Source: Charina bottae
Taxonomy: Eukaryota; Chordata; Lepidosauria; Squamata; Charinaidae
Direction of reading: 5' to 3'
Assembly (NCBI GenBank): GCA_023362775.1
Contig: JALMGJ010000060.1
Location: forward strand, 568,501-632,500
Length of the DNA: 64,000 nt
In this document: piece after piece, positions 23,345 through 33,857 of the stretch
Layout: each line of letters starts with the position of its first letter
Position numbering within the stretch: the first letter of the stretch is position 1
The notes under the pieces: model-generated
The model's database searches: none
The model's input: only the letters and a program-made list of their open reading frames with translations
What the model was told of the DNA's origin: nothing
Translations under genes and position numbers: made by a program

Positions 23345-23470
23345 TATCAAGGTTCTGTCTCGATGTCTGGAGGCTGAGTGGGCCTGGATGGGGAATCACT
23401 GGCTTCGGCTCAACACTTCTAAGTGCTAGAGGCTATGGGTTTTCAGCCCATGAGTCATGGCACTGAAGAG
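23345..23470 (+). mobile_element. CR1/L2-like LINE fragment
   Basis: The translation WMGNHWLRLNTSK, then RLWVFSP resembles the segment after the YADD box of CR1/L2 reverse transcriptases. It is short and decayed. Confidence 0.6.
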
Positions 23471-23849
23471 AATTCCCTGGAAGCAGCCAGAAGACCACAA
23501 AACAGCGTTTCGCGATTGACTGGTAAGCTAGCAGCTGGGAGGCAGGGATTGCCATCATTTCCTAAGCTGTGTTGAAGCCTTTAATGGACTCAAAAGCTGC
23601 CTACCCCATTTCTAAAACACCATTTTTTTTCTTTTTTAATTATTATTAAGGAGAGGCTCTTTGCAACAAAGAAATGAAGAATCTCTTGGTGGTTTTCATT
23701 ACTTTTGGAAGTTATTCATTTGTTAATTTGGCTTTTTTTTCTAAATATATATTTTTTCTCTCTCTCTTTTCTTTTTAAATTGTATTGTTCGATTTAAAGA
23801 CTTTTGCCTGTTTACTGTTACTTTTTTTAAAGTCTGAAGGATTACAAAA
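23471..23849. other. No gene recognised
   Basis: T-rich sequence. It could include old LINE or UTR sequence, but nothing can be supported. Confidence 0.4.
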
Positions 23850-24077
23850 GTTTGCTCCAGTGGTTAAGCTGCTGGGGTAGAAACAAGGAAACTGAGAGTT
23901 CTAGTCCCGCCTTAGGCCTGAAAGCCGGCTGGGTGACCTTGGGCCAGTCCCTGTCTCTCAGCCCAACTCACCTCAAAGGGTTGTTGTGGGGAAAATAGGA
24001 GGAGGAAAGAGTATTAGGTATGTTCCCTGCCTTGAGTTATTTTTAAAAATAATAAAGGCGAGATAGAAAATAAATAA

Positions 24078-24120
<43 letters not shown>
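23850..24120 (+). mobile_element. tRNA-derived SINE with LINE-like tail and (AATA)n
   Basis: A tRNA-like head (CCAGTGGTTAAGCTGCTGGG, then GAGTTCTAGTCCCGCC) is followed by GCTGGGTGACCTTGGGCCAG and CTCAAAGGGTTGTTGTGGGG. The tail CCTGCCTTGAGTTATTT, then AATAAAGGCGAGATAGAAAA, ends in about 12 AATA units (24073-24120). The head is shared with the SINEs at 28278, 41173 and 57949, whose tails differ. Confidence 0.85.
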
Positions 24121-24239
24121 CCAACCCACTTCATTGAATTTGCAGAGCTGAGCTTTGATCTATTTGCTTTCCCATGAGAAACAGCTTTCTTTACCTTTAT
24201 TTTTCCGCCCCTGCTAATTAACACTTCCTTTCTGAAAGA

Positions 24240-25440
24240 CAGCCTTTTGTCTAATATCCTGAGGCACTAGAGGGTGCCATAACATTCCATGGAGGGATAT
24301 GGAAGATTTTAAAGATATTTTTAAGGAGCTGTACCTCAAGGTTACTTGTGCTTTGGACCATCTCTTAGAAAGTTATTTGGAAAATAAGGTCCCGGTCTCA
24401 AAGAAAAAAATGAGGAAAGTACTGGACAATACATCATCAAGGGAGGAGTGACACGTAGGTGGAGGGAAGAGTGAGGTTTGACTGTTTGGCGGGAATTTGG
24501 TCATTCTGGTCTTTAGATATGTTCTGAATTGTAATACTTTCAATAAAGCTTTCTACTATACTCTAAATGGAGTATACTGAGGAATGCTGAATTGGACAAT
24601 TAGATCCAGAGACATCACAATAACGTCCCAAAGCCAAAAAGTGAAGGGAAGAAGATTCACCTTTGGAATGTTAATTTTGAAGAAGGAAAAGCTTTGGGTG
24701 TAAAAGGAAGGGAAATGGCTGCATTCTTGGAATATCGAGATCAAAGACTAGATTTAAGCCTCAAGGGATGGAAGGTCCTTGAAGATGAGTTGGACTTTAC
24801 AAGGCAAGTCGAGGATTGCAAGGAGAAAGCCTTGTGTGTAACAGGGAGATACATAAATCCCTTAGTTTACTTTGAAGTGGGTTAACTTTTTAATTGTGTT
24901 TATTAGGATGGTCCTTTAAAGGTTTAGACAGATGTTTTTGCTTTTGGGATAATGAATTTTCCTCGGGTAAAAGGATATTAAAATTAAATATTAATATTAA
25001 TAAGGTTATTGTTTAAATATGTAATGGTGGAGATACGATGTTTAACTATATATATGTTTTGGTAAGGAGTAAAATTGAAATAAAGAAGGGTAATATTTGT
25101 TTATCTGTCTATTAAGGGGGGAAATTTTTTTATGTTATAAAATGTTTTTTTCTATATATTCATTTTAAGGGGAAAATAGTGTTTTAGAGGAAATGTTATA
25201 TTGAGGATGGAAATGTTTTGAAGAAGTAATGCTCATTCCAGTTTGAACTAGAGTAAGAGACTGATATTGACTTATTTATATCTTTGTTGTAGAAAGTTGG
25301 AAGTTAGTATGTATGTATTATGTAGTATGTAGTAGTCTTTTTTGTATTTTCATGCTTTTTAGTTCCTCTTTTCTCTTGTAGTGTACTTTATTTCATTTCT
25401 TGTAGTGTTATGTATTTGTTGAAAAACTTAATAAAGCTTT
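24240..25440 (+). other. Possible LINE-derived AT-rich segment, family not resolved
   Basis: Two A/T-rich ends read TTTCAATAAAGCTTTCTAC (24538-24556) and AATAAAGCTTTATTAAAGG (25430-25448), which look like the polyadenylation ends of related elements. A 63-codon frame at 24694-24885 has no domain that I can name. This could be a retroelement 3' region, but it is not proven. Confidence 0.3.
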
Positions 25441-25444
25441 ATTA

Positions 25445-26280
25445 AAGGAAAATTCACTCTTGACTCTGAGTGGGCTTGCATGGCCCTGTTCAGACTCAGT
25501 GTGCAATTTGGGGGTCCTTCTGGTCTCACAGCTCCTGTTGGAAGAGCAGGTGGCAGGTGTGGCCAGGAGGGCCATTGTGCAACTTTGTCTTGTGTGCCAA
25601 TTGTACCCATGCTTGGACTGGGAAGTCCTGCTGATAGTCTACTCATGCTTTAGTCACCTCCAGATTGGACTATTGCAACACAGTCTACAGAGGGATGCCC
25701 TTGAAGACCATCTGGAAGCTTCCATTGGTCCAGAAAGCAGTGGCATGGGTAGTTATGGGTGCTCCTCGTTATGCCCATGTGACACCTCTACTTTGTGAGC
25801 TGCACTGGCTCCTAATAAGCTTCCAGGTGCATTTCAAGGTGCTGGTTATTACCTATAAAGCCCAACATGGCATAGGACTGGGTTATTTGTAGGACTGCTA
25901 GTCCCAAAGGTATCTGCCCATCTCCAGGTCCTCTCACTGAAACAATCCCACCTTATGGGACCTTAGTGGCAGCCCTGTTTTTTGGAACAATTTGCACTGA
26001 TACACAGTTGGCCCTGACCCTGCGGGCCTTTAGAAAGGCAATTAAGACCTCACTCTTTCTCCAGGCCATTTATTCAGTTGGGTGGAGTCCCAACTGGATG
26101 AGTTGCAATATATTTTAGTATAGTATCCATTTTACTGATTTAATTGGTTTTTATGCCGTGTGTTGCTTGCTTTCTGTTGCATTTGTTGTGGATGTTTCTT
26201 ACATGCACCACCCAGAGTCATGCTGTTTGAGCAGGGCAACCATATAAACAAAACAAAACAAACAAACAAACAAATAAAAT
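25445..26280 (+). mobile_element. L2/CR1-like LINE, 3' coding end and tail
   Basis: The translation near 25665 reads LDYCNTVYRGMPLKTIWKL and continues with PLLCELHWLLI. This is the conserved C-terminal segment after the reverse transcriptase of L2/CR1-type elements. Downstream, CGGGCCTTTAGAAAGGCAAT and CACCCAGAGTCATGC are the usual 3' end, followed by (CAAA)n. Several stops and shifts show decay. Confidence 0.85.
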
Positions 26281-26579
26281 GGGTCAAAAGAGGAACTCAC
26301 AATAAAGATTTGCAGTGTATCAACATCAGGCAGCCAGTCCACTTTCCAGGATACCAAATGTAAGGGCCGTGGGACTCAGACAAATCATGATCATGTGCTT
26401 CTGAAACTAAATGATATGTGCTTTCAGATTTTATAGGATTCTTCTGCTGGCCTGATAACAAAACATTGAACAGCTGGCCTACAAAAGAATTCTTTTGCAA
26501 CTGAAGACCTGGTTTTGCCAGCCTGCTTGGGGATGGTTGGCACCCTAAGATGGCCTTAGATATACATGAGTGGCATTAA

Positions 26580-26780
26580 AATTGTCATTGCCATCTGGAT
26601 TTTATTTTATCTTTTCTACTCTATATTTATATTTGTATCTGATATTTATTTATGTATTACCATATTTTAATGTTTTATTTTTATTGTAAACCACCCAGAG
26701 TCCCCCCTTGGGGGGGGGGGGGGAGATTTTATAAAATTTTATTAAAAAATTGACAAATAAATAAATAAATAAATAAATAC
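26580..26780 (+). mobile_element. L2/CR1-like LINE 3' tail
   Basis: The segment has TTGTAAACCACCCAGAGTCC, then a run of G, and ends in (AAATA)n. Only the 3' terminus is left. Confidence 0.65.
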
Positions 26781-27275
26781 AATTCACCTTATAAATTATT
26801 TTTCTGGTAAATAAAACTTGGATTTACAAAAAACAAAAAAAATTAAAAACCATACATGTTATAATGCCACTTGGAGTGTGTTTTCATGTACTGCTTTACG
26901 TACTTATGTGCAATTATAAATTCATTGTGTTTTGGGCTTTCTTTTTTTTAGCACATCAATAATTAACATTGTGTACTAGAAAAAAGACTGAAGACAGATG
27001 GAGGGTCAGTGGCAAGGATTATAAAATAGTCTAAAACGAAACAATCCTTTATTTCTGCATTTTTTCAGCCTTAGTCTGATCCAGATATGGCTGTATGTTT
27101 GTAATATTTTGCTTTTTGAAAGATTCTGAAGAAACCTTGCTTGAAACTTTAGTAGTATGATCAAACCGAGGCGCAGGAAGAGGCTTCATCAAGATTTATT
27201 TATAAAACCCAACTAGCCACATAGTTTTGAAGAGTTATATTGGTTGCCTCTCTGAGCTATCCTATAGATTGTGAG
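26781..27275. other. No gene recognised
   Basis: AT-rich, no supported feature. Confidence 0.5.
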
Positions 27276-27277
27276 CC

Positions 27278-27340
<63 letters not shown>

Positions 27341-27660
27341 TTAATTATTTGATTGATTGATATGGCTACCCTTCTCACCATAGCAACTCTAGGCTGCTAA
27401 CATCAGATTTTTTTTAAAAAAAAAGAAACCACAATATTAAAAAGAACAGAAAAATTCATTAGTCTAACAGCCTTTAATGGCAGCTGAGGCCAAACCCAAT
27501 GAACAACACAATAACAGCATCTTACAGGCTTACACTTAATCTGTGCCTGGAAGCACATCCATGTCCTTAAAGCTTTTCAGAAAGCCAGCAGGGTCAGGGC
27601 CAATCTAATCTCAGGGGGTATAGTGTTCCAATACTTATTACATCTAAGATTGCCACATTT
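27276..27660 (-). mobile_element. L2/CR1-like LINE 3' end with (TTTA)n tail
   Basis: On the minus strand it runs from CTGAGATTAGATTGGCCCTG through GGCTTTCTGAAAAGCTTTAA to a tail with AGCCTAGAGTTGCTATGGTG and about 17 tandem TTTA units on the plus strand (27276-27343). Confidence 0.65.
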
Positions 27661-28277
27661 TTTACTTCTTCCAGTTGTGATTTTTTTTGCTGATCTTGAA
27701 ACTGACAGAAACTCCTTTTTGTTTATTTGTCATGTCTCTCACCTACTTTTCCTCCAAGAAACAGTGAAATCTACATTCCCCCCCCCCCAATTAAATTCAT
27801 AAAAGACCAATGGTCCAAGTCCAGTTCACATTCGTCCCAGAAGACATCAGCTCTTTACAGCACATGTGAGCAAAGAATTGAAATGCCTGGAACCAGATAT
27901 CTTCTTGCCTTGAAGCCCAAAAAGGAGGTTGGATGAAAACTTGCTAAATACGAAAGCTAAATTAAAATTCAGCCTTAAAAACAGTATGCTTTAGAATCTA
28001 CAAGGTTGCCTGCCTTTTGTTCTTTCCACCAAAAGGTGGGGGTTGCCTTAACTAATATGCTTCTTGAAATGTCTACAATAACAGCAAAAAACAATGTCCT
28101 AGAAAAATGAGCAACACTGAAATCATCAGCATTTTTTAAAGGATTTAATTAGGCTACCATAAAAATGAAGTAGGTAGAAATTAAGCCATTCCTTGGAATA
28201 AAAAGCCAGCAGTCTTTCAAAAGTTTAATGCATTTTCCAGGCCAAGAAAAATATTTGGTAAAGGTCTATGTATGAGG
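27661..28277. other. No gene recognised
   Basis: No supported feature; a short C-run at 27778-27788. Confidence 0.5.
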
Positions 28278-28500
28278 AGAGCCAGTTTGGTGTAGTGGTT
28301 AAGGCACCGGGCTAGGAACCGGGAGACCATGAGTTCTAGTCCCACCTTAGGCATGAAGCCAGCTGGGTGACCTTGGGCCAGTCACTCTCTCTCAGCCCTA
28401 GGAAGGAGGCAATGGCAAACCACTTCTGAAAATCTTGCCAAGAAAACTGCAGGGACTTGTCCAGGCAGTCTCCGAGAATCAGACACGATTGAATGGAAAT
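28278..28500 (+). mobile_element. tRNA-derived SINE (GAGAGCCAGTTTGGTGTAGT family)
   Basis: The head GAGAGCCAGTTTGGTGTAGT and a B-box-like GAGTTCTAGTCCCACC are followed by GGGTGACCTTGGGCCAGTCA and a tail AGACACGATTGAATGG. Three copies in the window share this body (28278, 41173, 57949). Confidence 0.9.
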
Positions 28501-29010
28501 ATACACACACACTATGTATGAGCTGAGGCAGAAATATTTAACTCTAAAGGCACAAGTCATTCTTGCTAGAGAAGCATTCCTCAACCTGATGCTCTTTCTA
28601 TGAATGGGATCAAAACTCCCATTATCCACAACCAGAGCTGGAAACACCAGATTGGAAAAGCTGCTCTAGAAACTCAGATAATATTTATATTACTCATGCA
28701 GGATATGTCAAACTGTGATTTGTTGTTATGTAGCCATTTTGTGCCTTTTCATGCATGAGTAGCATTACATATTTGGGGTACTTATTAGCTCATGGTTTCA
28801 GGAAACTCATAATCCAGATAATTATTTTGTGTTTTACATTTGGGGGATTATTATATACCTAGATCTATTACTGAGGCCCTTCGAAGTATGGCTAACTGCT
28901 CCCAATTCTAGGTGCCGTCCATTTGTTGCCAAGAATGAAAGATGCAAATACTGGGAATTGTTTAAGATTTGGAACATCTAAAACGGTCAGAATGTATCTG
29001 TTTTATCTAT
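28501..29010. other. No gene recognised
   Basis: No supported feature. Confidence 0.5.
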
Positions 29011-29283
29011 TCATTCATTCATTCTGGTTTATTACGGTCACTGACCAGTACAAGATTCTACAAGGTATACTCATTGAACCTTACAATATGCACCATCTGA
29101 TTTAAAATAGTTTTAAAATTATAAGTTAAATTACATTGTTCCAATTAAAAATTAAAATACATTCAGACCACAATGTGGATGAGCCCCTTAATCAAATTTA
29201 AATATACTCTTAATATTAGTCATAACTAATATTCTATCAGATGTAAATGCTTATAAAATAAAATATCATATATAAAATATGGT

Positions 29284-29338
<55 letters not shown>

Positions 29339-30045
29339 ACATACATACATACATACCTTTTAAAATTATTAAAATCATTACAAGGAGTACATTACTACAT
29401 TTTTCCTATCATAGTCTGGCGTATCTTTATAGCAGCTGCCCAGAATTTGGCTACTTGCGCCGTAACAGTTGGATCTTCATCTATAAGTAACATTTGCATA
29501 TACACTATATCTTGCCTCCTAGGATATTTCTTGGTCAAAGGTAATATTAATTTACTCCTAAGCTCTTTATAAAAAGGACAACGGAGGAGCACGTGGACTG
29601 TATTTTCTATTTTTCTATCTCTCCATTATTACAACAGCACCACCTTGCAGCTTTGGGGATTTTTTTATATCTACCATCCAAGACTGCGGAAGGGAGTGCG
29701 TGGCTACGAGCTAAGGCAAAGGCTTTCCGATGGCTAGGGATTTCAAGTTGAGTAAGGTAGTTAGCAGAATTAACAATATATTTATTATACTCTGATGATA
29801 AGAAATTCGGGGCCTTCTCTAAGTCCGTTTGTCTCTCTATGTCCTTTATCCTTTGCTTCAAAGCCAATTTTGCCTGTTCATAATCCATCCTGAGAATTGA
29901 ATCTGTAGAAAATGCTAGCTTGGTGAGACTAGATTCAATATCCTTTAACCAAGAGGATTGGAAGTAATCTTGGAAAATGAGTGGTGCTAAACCTTGAGGA
30001 TAATGCTTGAGTTTTAGCCAAAGATTCAGGGAAGCTAGCCGCATC
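29011..30045 (-). mobile_element. Non-LTR LINE, C-terminal coding part and 3' UTR, clade unresolved
   Basis: Two minus-strand frames (30044-29607 and 29592-29395) are successive parts of one protein. The first has DIERQTDLEKAPNFLS and ends with IPSHRKAFALARSHALPSAV and a cysteine cluster ARWCCCNNGEIE. The second continues with LLRCPFYKELRSKL. A Cys/His cluster before a HVLLRCPFY-like motif is common at the C terminus of several non-LTR LINE proteins. A 3' UTR of about 290 bases follows, with (GAAT)n as tail. The same UTR occurs inverted at 21313-21606. The two frames are separated by a stop, so the copy is dead. Confidence 0.75.
29286..29355. repeat. (AT)n / (ACAT)n microsatellite
   Basis: More than 20 AT units pass into ACACACATACACATACATAC. 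It lies within the LINE 3' UTR; the sister copy at 21316 has only a few AT units. Confidence 0.92.
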
Positions 30046-30299
30046 TATTTAAAATAGCTCCTCTCTGTGTTCAGTCCAGGTCATCTCAGGAGTTTCACCA
30101 TTCAGGCTCCAACTTCATTGCTCTCATCTCCGGTAGCCCTAGGTTAGATGGCTACAGCTAAACATTCATGGCAGGCAATTACCTTTGCATTGCTCCAGTT
30201 TTCTTTCATTAGTATTGTTCTTTTCAACAGAAAGTAATTGCTGTTTTAAAGAGATGGTGGTGATAAAGCTGTATTTGTATACTGACTTTACTTTTGTTT

Positions 30300-30970
30300 G
30301 AATATTTTTGCTTATATGTTTATAATAAGGAAAGATTGTATAGGAAAGATAGTAATGCTGGTTCCTGTCAGTATAAACAAGTTAATATATAATGTAGCAA
30401 AATCAATGTAAAGGAAGACATACTGTATATCTTATGTATAGAAAAACACATGTGTAGGAAAGATAAAATGCCCATTGTTTAGTCGTAGATAAAGAGACAT
30501 CGGTTTAAGTATAAATAAGGAAGTTTGCTGTAACTTTAGGATAAGGAAACTTCTGTTTCAGCAGAATATGGAATGGAGGAAGGATTGTACAGAAGGAAAG
30601 AGGTTCATGTTGATACAGCAGAAACTATTGTAATAAGCTAACACATTCCATTCTACGTATAATAATTGGCTAAATTCCTATAAAAAGGGAGACCGAAAGG
30701 TGTTCTGCAAAGCCACCCACCCAAAGCTAATATCTTTTATGGTTGTTGTGGGTGCTGGCCACAGATGCTGGCGAAACGTTAGGAACCACAACTTCCAGAA
30801 CACGGCCACACAGCCCGGAAGACCCACAACAACCATCGAACTCCAGCCGTGAAAGCCTTCGACAATACACTATCTTTGGACTGAATAAACGTATCTCCTT
30901 TGACTCTTCACTGATCATCTGGTGATATCTATTAAATTCCCGGCTTGGGACACGAACAGAGAAAAGGAAG
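30300..30970 (+). other. Possible solo retroviral LTR
   Basis: A TATA box (TATAAAAA, 30679-30686) is followed about 200 bases later by AATAAA (30884-30889). The end, CCCGGCTTGGGACACGAAC (about 30940-30958), resembles CCCGGCTCAGGAACGAAC of the ERV LTR at 55063-55080. If the 133-bp insertion at 30738-30870 is removed, the TATA to poly(A) distance becomes about 70 bases, as in that LTR. The left border and a target duplication were not found. Confidence 0.4.
30738..30870 (+). mobile_element. Short Penelope-like terminal fragment with hammerhead-ribozyme-like core
   Basis: The segment has GATGCTGGCGAAACGTTAGG, ACACGGCCACACAGCCCGGA and AAAGCCTTCGACAATACA, a widely dispersed vertebrate repeat that I associate with Penelope-like element termini, which carry hammerhead ribozyme motifs. 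A perfect 15-bp inverted repeat (ATGGTTGTTGTGGGT at 30739-30753, complement at 30822-30836) brackets the core. TATCTTT lies on both sides (30731-30737 and 30871-30877). The GAAA box is present, but a clear CUGANGA box is not, so the ribozyme is probably incomplete. Family assignment is from memory and uncertain. Confidence 0.45.
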
Positions 30971-30977
30971 GGGTCTC

Positions 30978-33512
30978 ATCCTTCTGACACTTTAAAAATG
31001 AACACAATACTTTTAAATGTACTGCTTCATGTAATCAAAGTACTTTTGCATACATTAACTTATAAATGCCTGCCGCCACATAACAACACAGACAGGTCAG
31101 TGTGATTTTCTTCATATTATGGATGAACAGGCTGAGACAGAGGAATAACATTTCTTTCACGTTCTTAGAAGCTCTTATTTTATTTGTGATCTATTCCTCT
31201 TTCTTCAATTAGCAAAAATACTGTTTGGCAGTCTGTTTTAATATCCTAAATCCTCAAATCTTCAACTAATTCAGACTGAAATTGCAACAGACCACAGAAC
31301 ATGAAATTAACACCTGAGAAGGGTTTTCAATTTGGCACACTTTTTAAAACTCTAAAGAGAGAGTGTGTGCAAGATAAGACATGCTTAAGTATCATGAAAT
31401 CTCTGCCAGACTAGTGCAGGGTGGGAGCCCAAATATACATACAAAAATTAAAATCACACAAAGCCTTTTGATTTCAGTGGGACAATCTCCAGCCATCAGG
31501 TATTATTTCTTCACTTACTCGGCCTTGAGAGGCAAGCATCTAGTTCTGTCTTGTGGTAACCTGGATGAGTTCTTATGCCAAGGAAAACACAGGGAAGGCA
31601 CTGGCCAGGATGTCTCTACATTTCCAGAATGGCCATTGATGGGAGTGGCAAATGACAAAAGAAGAGATGCCATGATATAAGCTCCACACTTTTTTATAAA
31701 TACGTTGTGACATCGCATGCACATATGCAAGTGGGGGAGCTTACATTACAATGTTCTATTTCATCATGCTGATGAAACTGTCACATTCTGCAGATACCTC
31801 TGGTTTCCAGCCTGCACAAGGCAAATAGGAAGTGCAGCTCTGCCTGCAAACATATTAGGAAATAGCGTGACAAATGGATGCATGTTAAAATGTGTGCTAC
31901 AGACAAAGCACCCATAATTTCGACAAACAATACATTTCAGTGAGTTGAAATCAAATAGTATTTGCTGCAATTTGCCAGAACTCCATGTACGTTTGATTCC
32001 TGGTTAGGGCTGCAGTTCCTGGAATGAAATTTAGTTACTTCCACTCCATAGGTGTTTTTCAGAGTTGGTTGAAAAGGTCATTTTTAATTAAGAACCTTTC
32101 CTCGAATGCAACATTTTCATTGCTCATTAGCTCAACCCACCATAATTGAAAATGAAGGCCTGAGGCTAGAAAGGATGGCTTGGATCAGTTTTAATCTCTG
32201 AAATGGAGCAAACAAAACTGCAAAGGATCAGAGTAGTCCTTTCTCAAAAATCCCTCTCAAAATGGCTCTGGAGAATAACAAAAGCCGGACAGTCGGAGTT
32301 GACATTGGGTAGAGCTCTGTGGGTAGATGACTCTGGAGACTATGGCCCTGCCTCTCTAATCCTAGAGATTTAACACTGATGATGCAGGAACAGCAGCAAT
32401 CAGGGGTAGGAAGGCATCTGAATAGCTGGATTAATTATTTCCCCACCTCAGTTCACATTAAGTTGTAACCCTATGCTTAATAACAAAGAGGTTGCTTGTT
32501 AAGATAAGGTTGAATTGAAGTTGAGAATTGATGACTATGACTGACCAGCGATGACTATGGTGACAACAAGAGCATTCTTAGCTCCATAAAACAAGGGAAA
32601 ATAAGGTGAATCATGAGCAAAGTTTCACCACCCCTAATTCAGATTGACTGAGAATAAACTGAGTTATTCCCCCCATTTAGGAAGTAACTAGGCTGATTTC
32701 CATCCTAGTTTAGATGGAGAATAAACTAGTTATTGCCCCCATTTTGGAAGTAACTTGGCTTATTTCCACCAGAGTTAAATTCAGTTGTCCTACACTCTTG
32801 AGCCTCTAACTGCCCACTCTGACAATGTTCAAGCCCCCAGCAGAAGCTGTTTCCCACTCCTTCCTTTTTTCCACCCTTCCTCTTCCTTCTCTATCAACGC
32901 CCCAGGCAATGTCTGCTCCAGCAGTCATAAAGATCAGCGGAAGAGGTGTCTATCTAAGGCATCTGGCCTTCTGCTATACCAGTGTTCTCTAAACAGGAAC
33001 AGTCCAAATTGTTGGGAATATTTTACCATACTGGTTTGGAATTCTGAAAGTTCTGGCTGGTGGGTAGGGATGTTGGATTATTGATGGATAAGGGTTTGAG
33101 TTTGGCTAAGTGAAAAGGAAAGGAAGAGAATTTTTCCCCCAATTCAGATCAGAGTGTTAGTTTAAACAATAAAAGCCACACTGGAAGTTTCCCAAAATGG
33201 CTGCAGTCTGACAACTCTTCATTGTGCAAGGTGGTTGGAAGAGATAAAAAAAGGTGGGGTGGAGGAAGGACAAATAGGGCTAATATTGATCAATCTTCAG
33301 TTGTTGGCCTCAACTGGTTTACATTCCTTATTCACGTTTCTGCAATTGTCAACAACATCTTTATTTCCAAAATCTCTCTCAGTACAAGGATCAGAGCAAA
33401 TGTGTCAATACAGGGGAAGTCCCTTAAATGGAATCTCAAAAAGAAACATTCAGAAATGATGCAATTCCAAGTGAAATAATAAGACGAACTGTTTCTGTCA
33501 TATATGTGGTCA
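30978..33512. other. No gene recognised
   Basis: About 2.5 kb without a supported gene. It includes an imperfect tandem duplication at 32648-32775. Frames such as 32785-33084 lack recognisable domains. Confidence 0.5.
32648..32775 (+). repeat. Imperfect tandem duplication, about 65-bp unit
   Basis: GAGAATAAACTGAGTTATT, then CCCCCATTTAGGAAGTAACT, then GGCTGATTTCCA recurs as GAGAATAAACTAGTTATTG, CCCCCATTTTGGAAGTAACT, GGCTTATTTCCA. The copies differ at several bases, so the duplication is old. Confidence 0.85.
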
Positions 33513-33523
33513 CAACCATTCTA

Positions 33524-33846
33524 GGTAAAGGTAAAGGTTTTCCCCTGCACAGTTGTGTCTGACTCTAGGGGGTGGTGCTCATCTCCGTTTGTTAGCCGAA
33601 GAGCCAGCGCTGTCCAAAGACGCTTCTGCGGTCATGTGGCTGGCATGACGTGTGCGGAACGCTGTTACCATCCCACAGAAGTGGTACCTATTTATCTACT
33701 TGCATTTGCATGATTTCGAATTGCTAGGTTGGCAAGAGCTGGGGCGAGTGTGGGAGCTCACTCCATCACGCGGCGCTCGGGTCTAGAACCGCCAACCTTC
33801 CAATTGACAAGCCTGGCGTCTTAACCACTGAGCCATCACACCCCCT
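33524..33846 (-). mobile_element. Sauria-type SINE, full length
   Basis: In the minus direction it runs from GGGGGTGTGATGGCTCAGTG through the shared body to AGAGTCAGACACAACTGTGC and a (ACCTTT)n tail. The 11-bp repeat CAACCATTCTA at 33513-33523 and 33847-33857 is the target duplication. Confidence 0.95.
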
Positions 33847-33857
33847 CAACCATTCTA

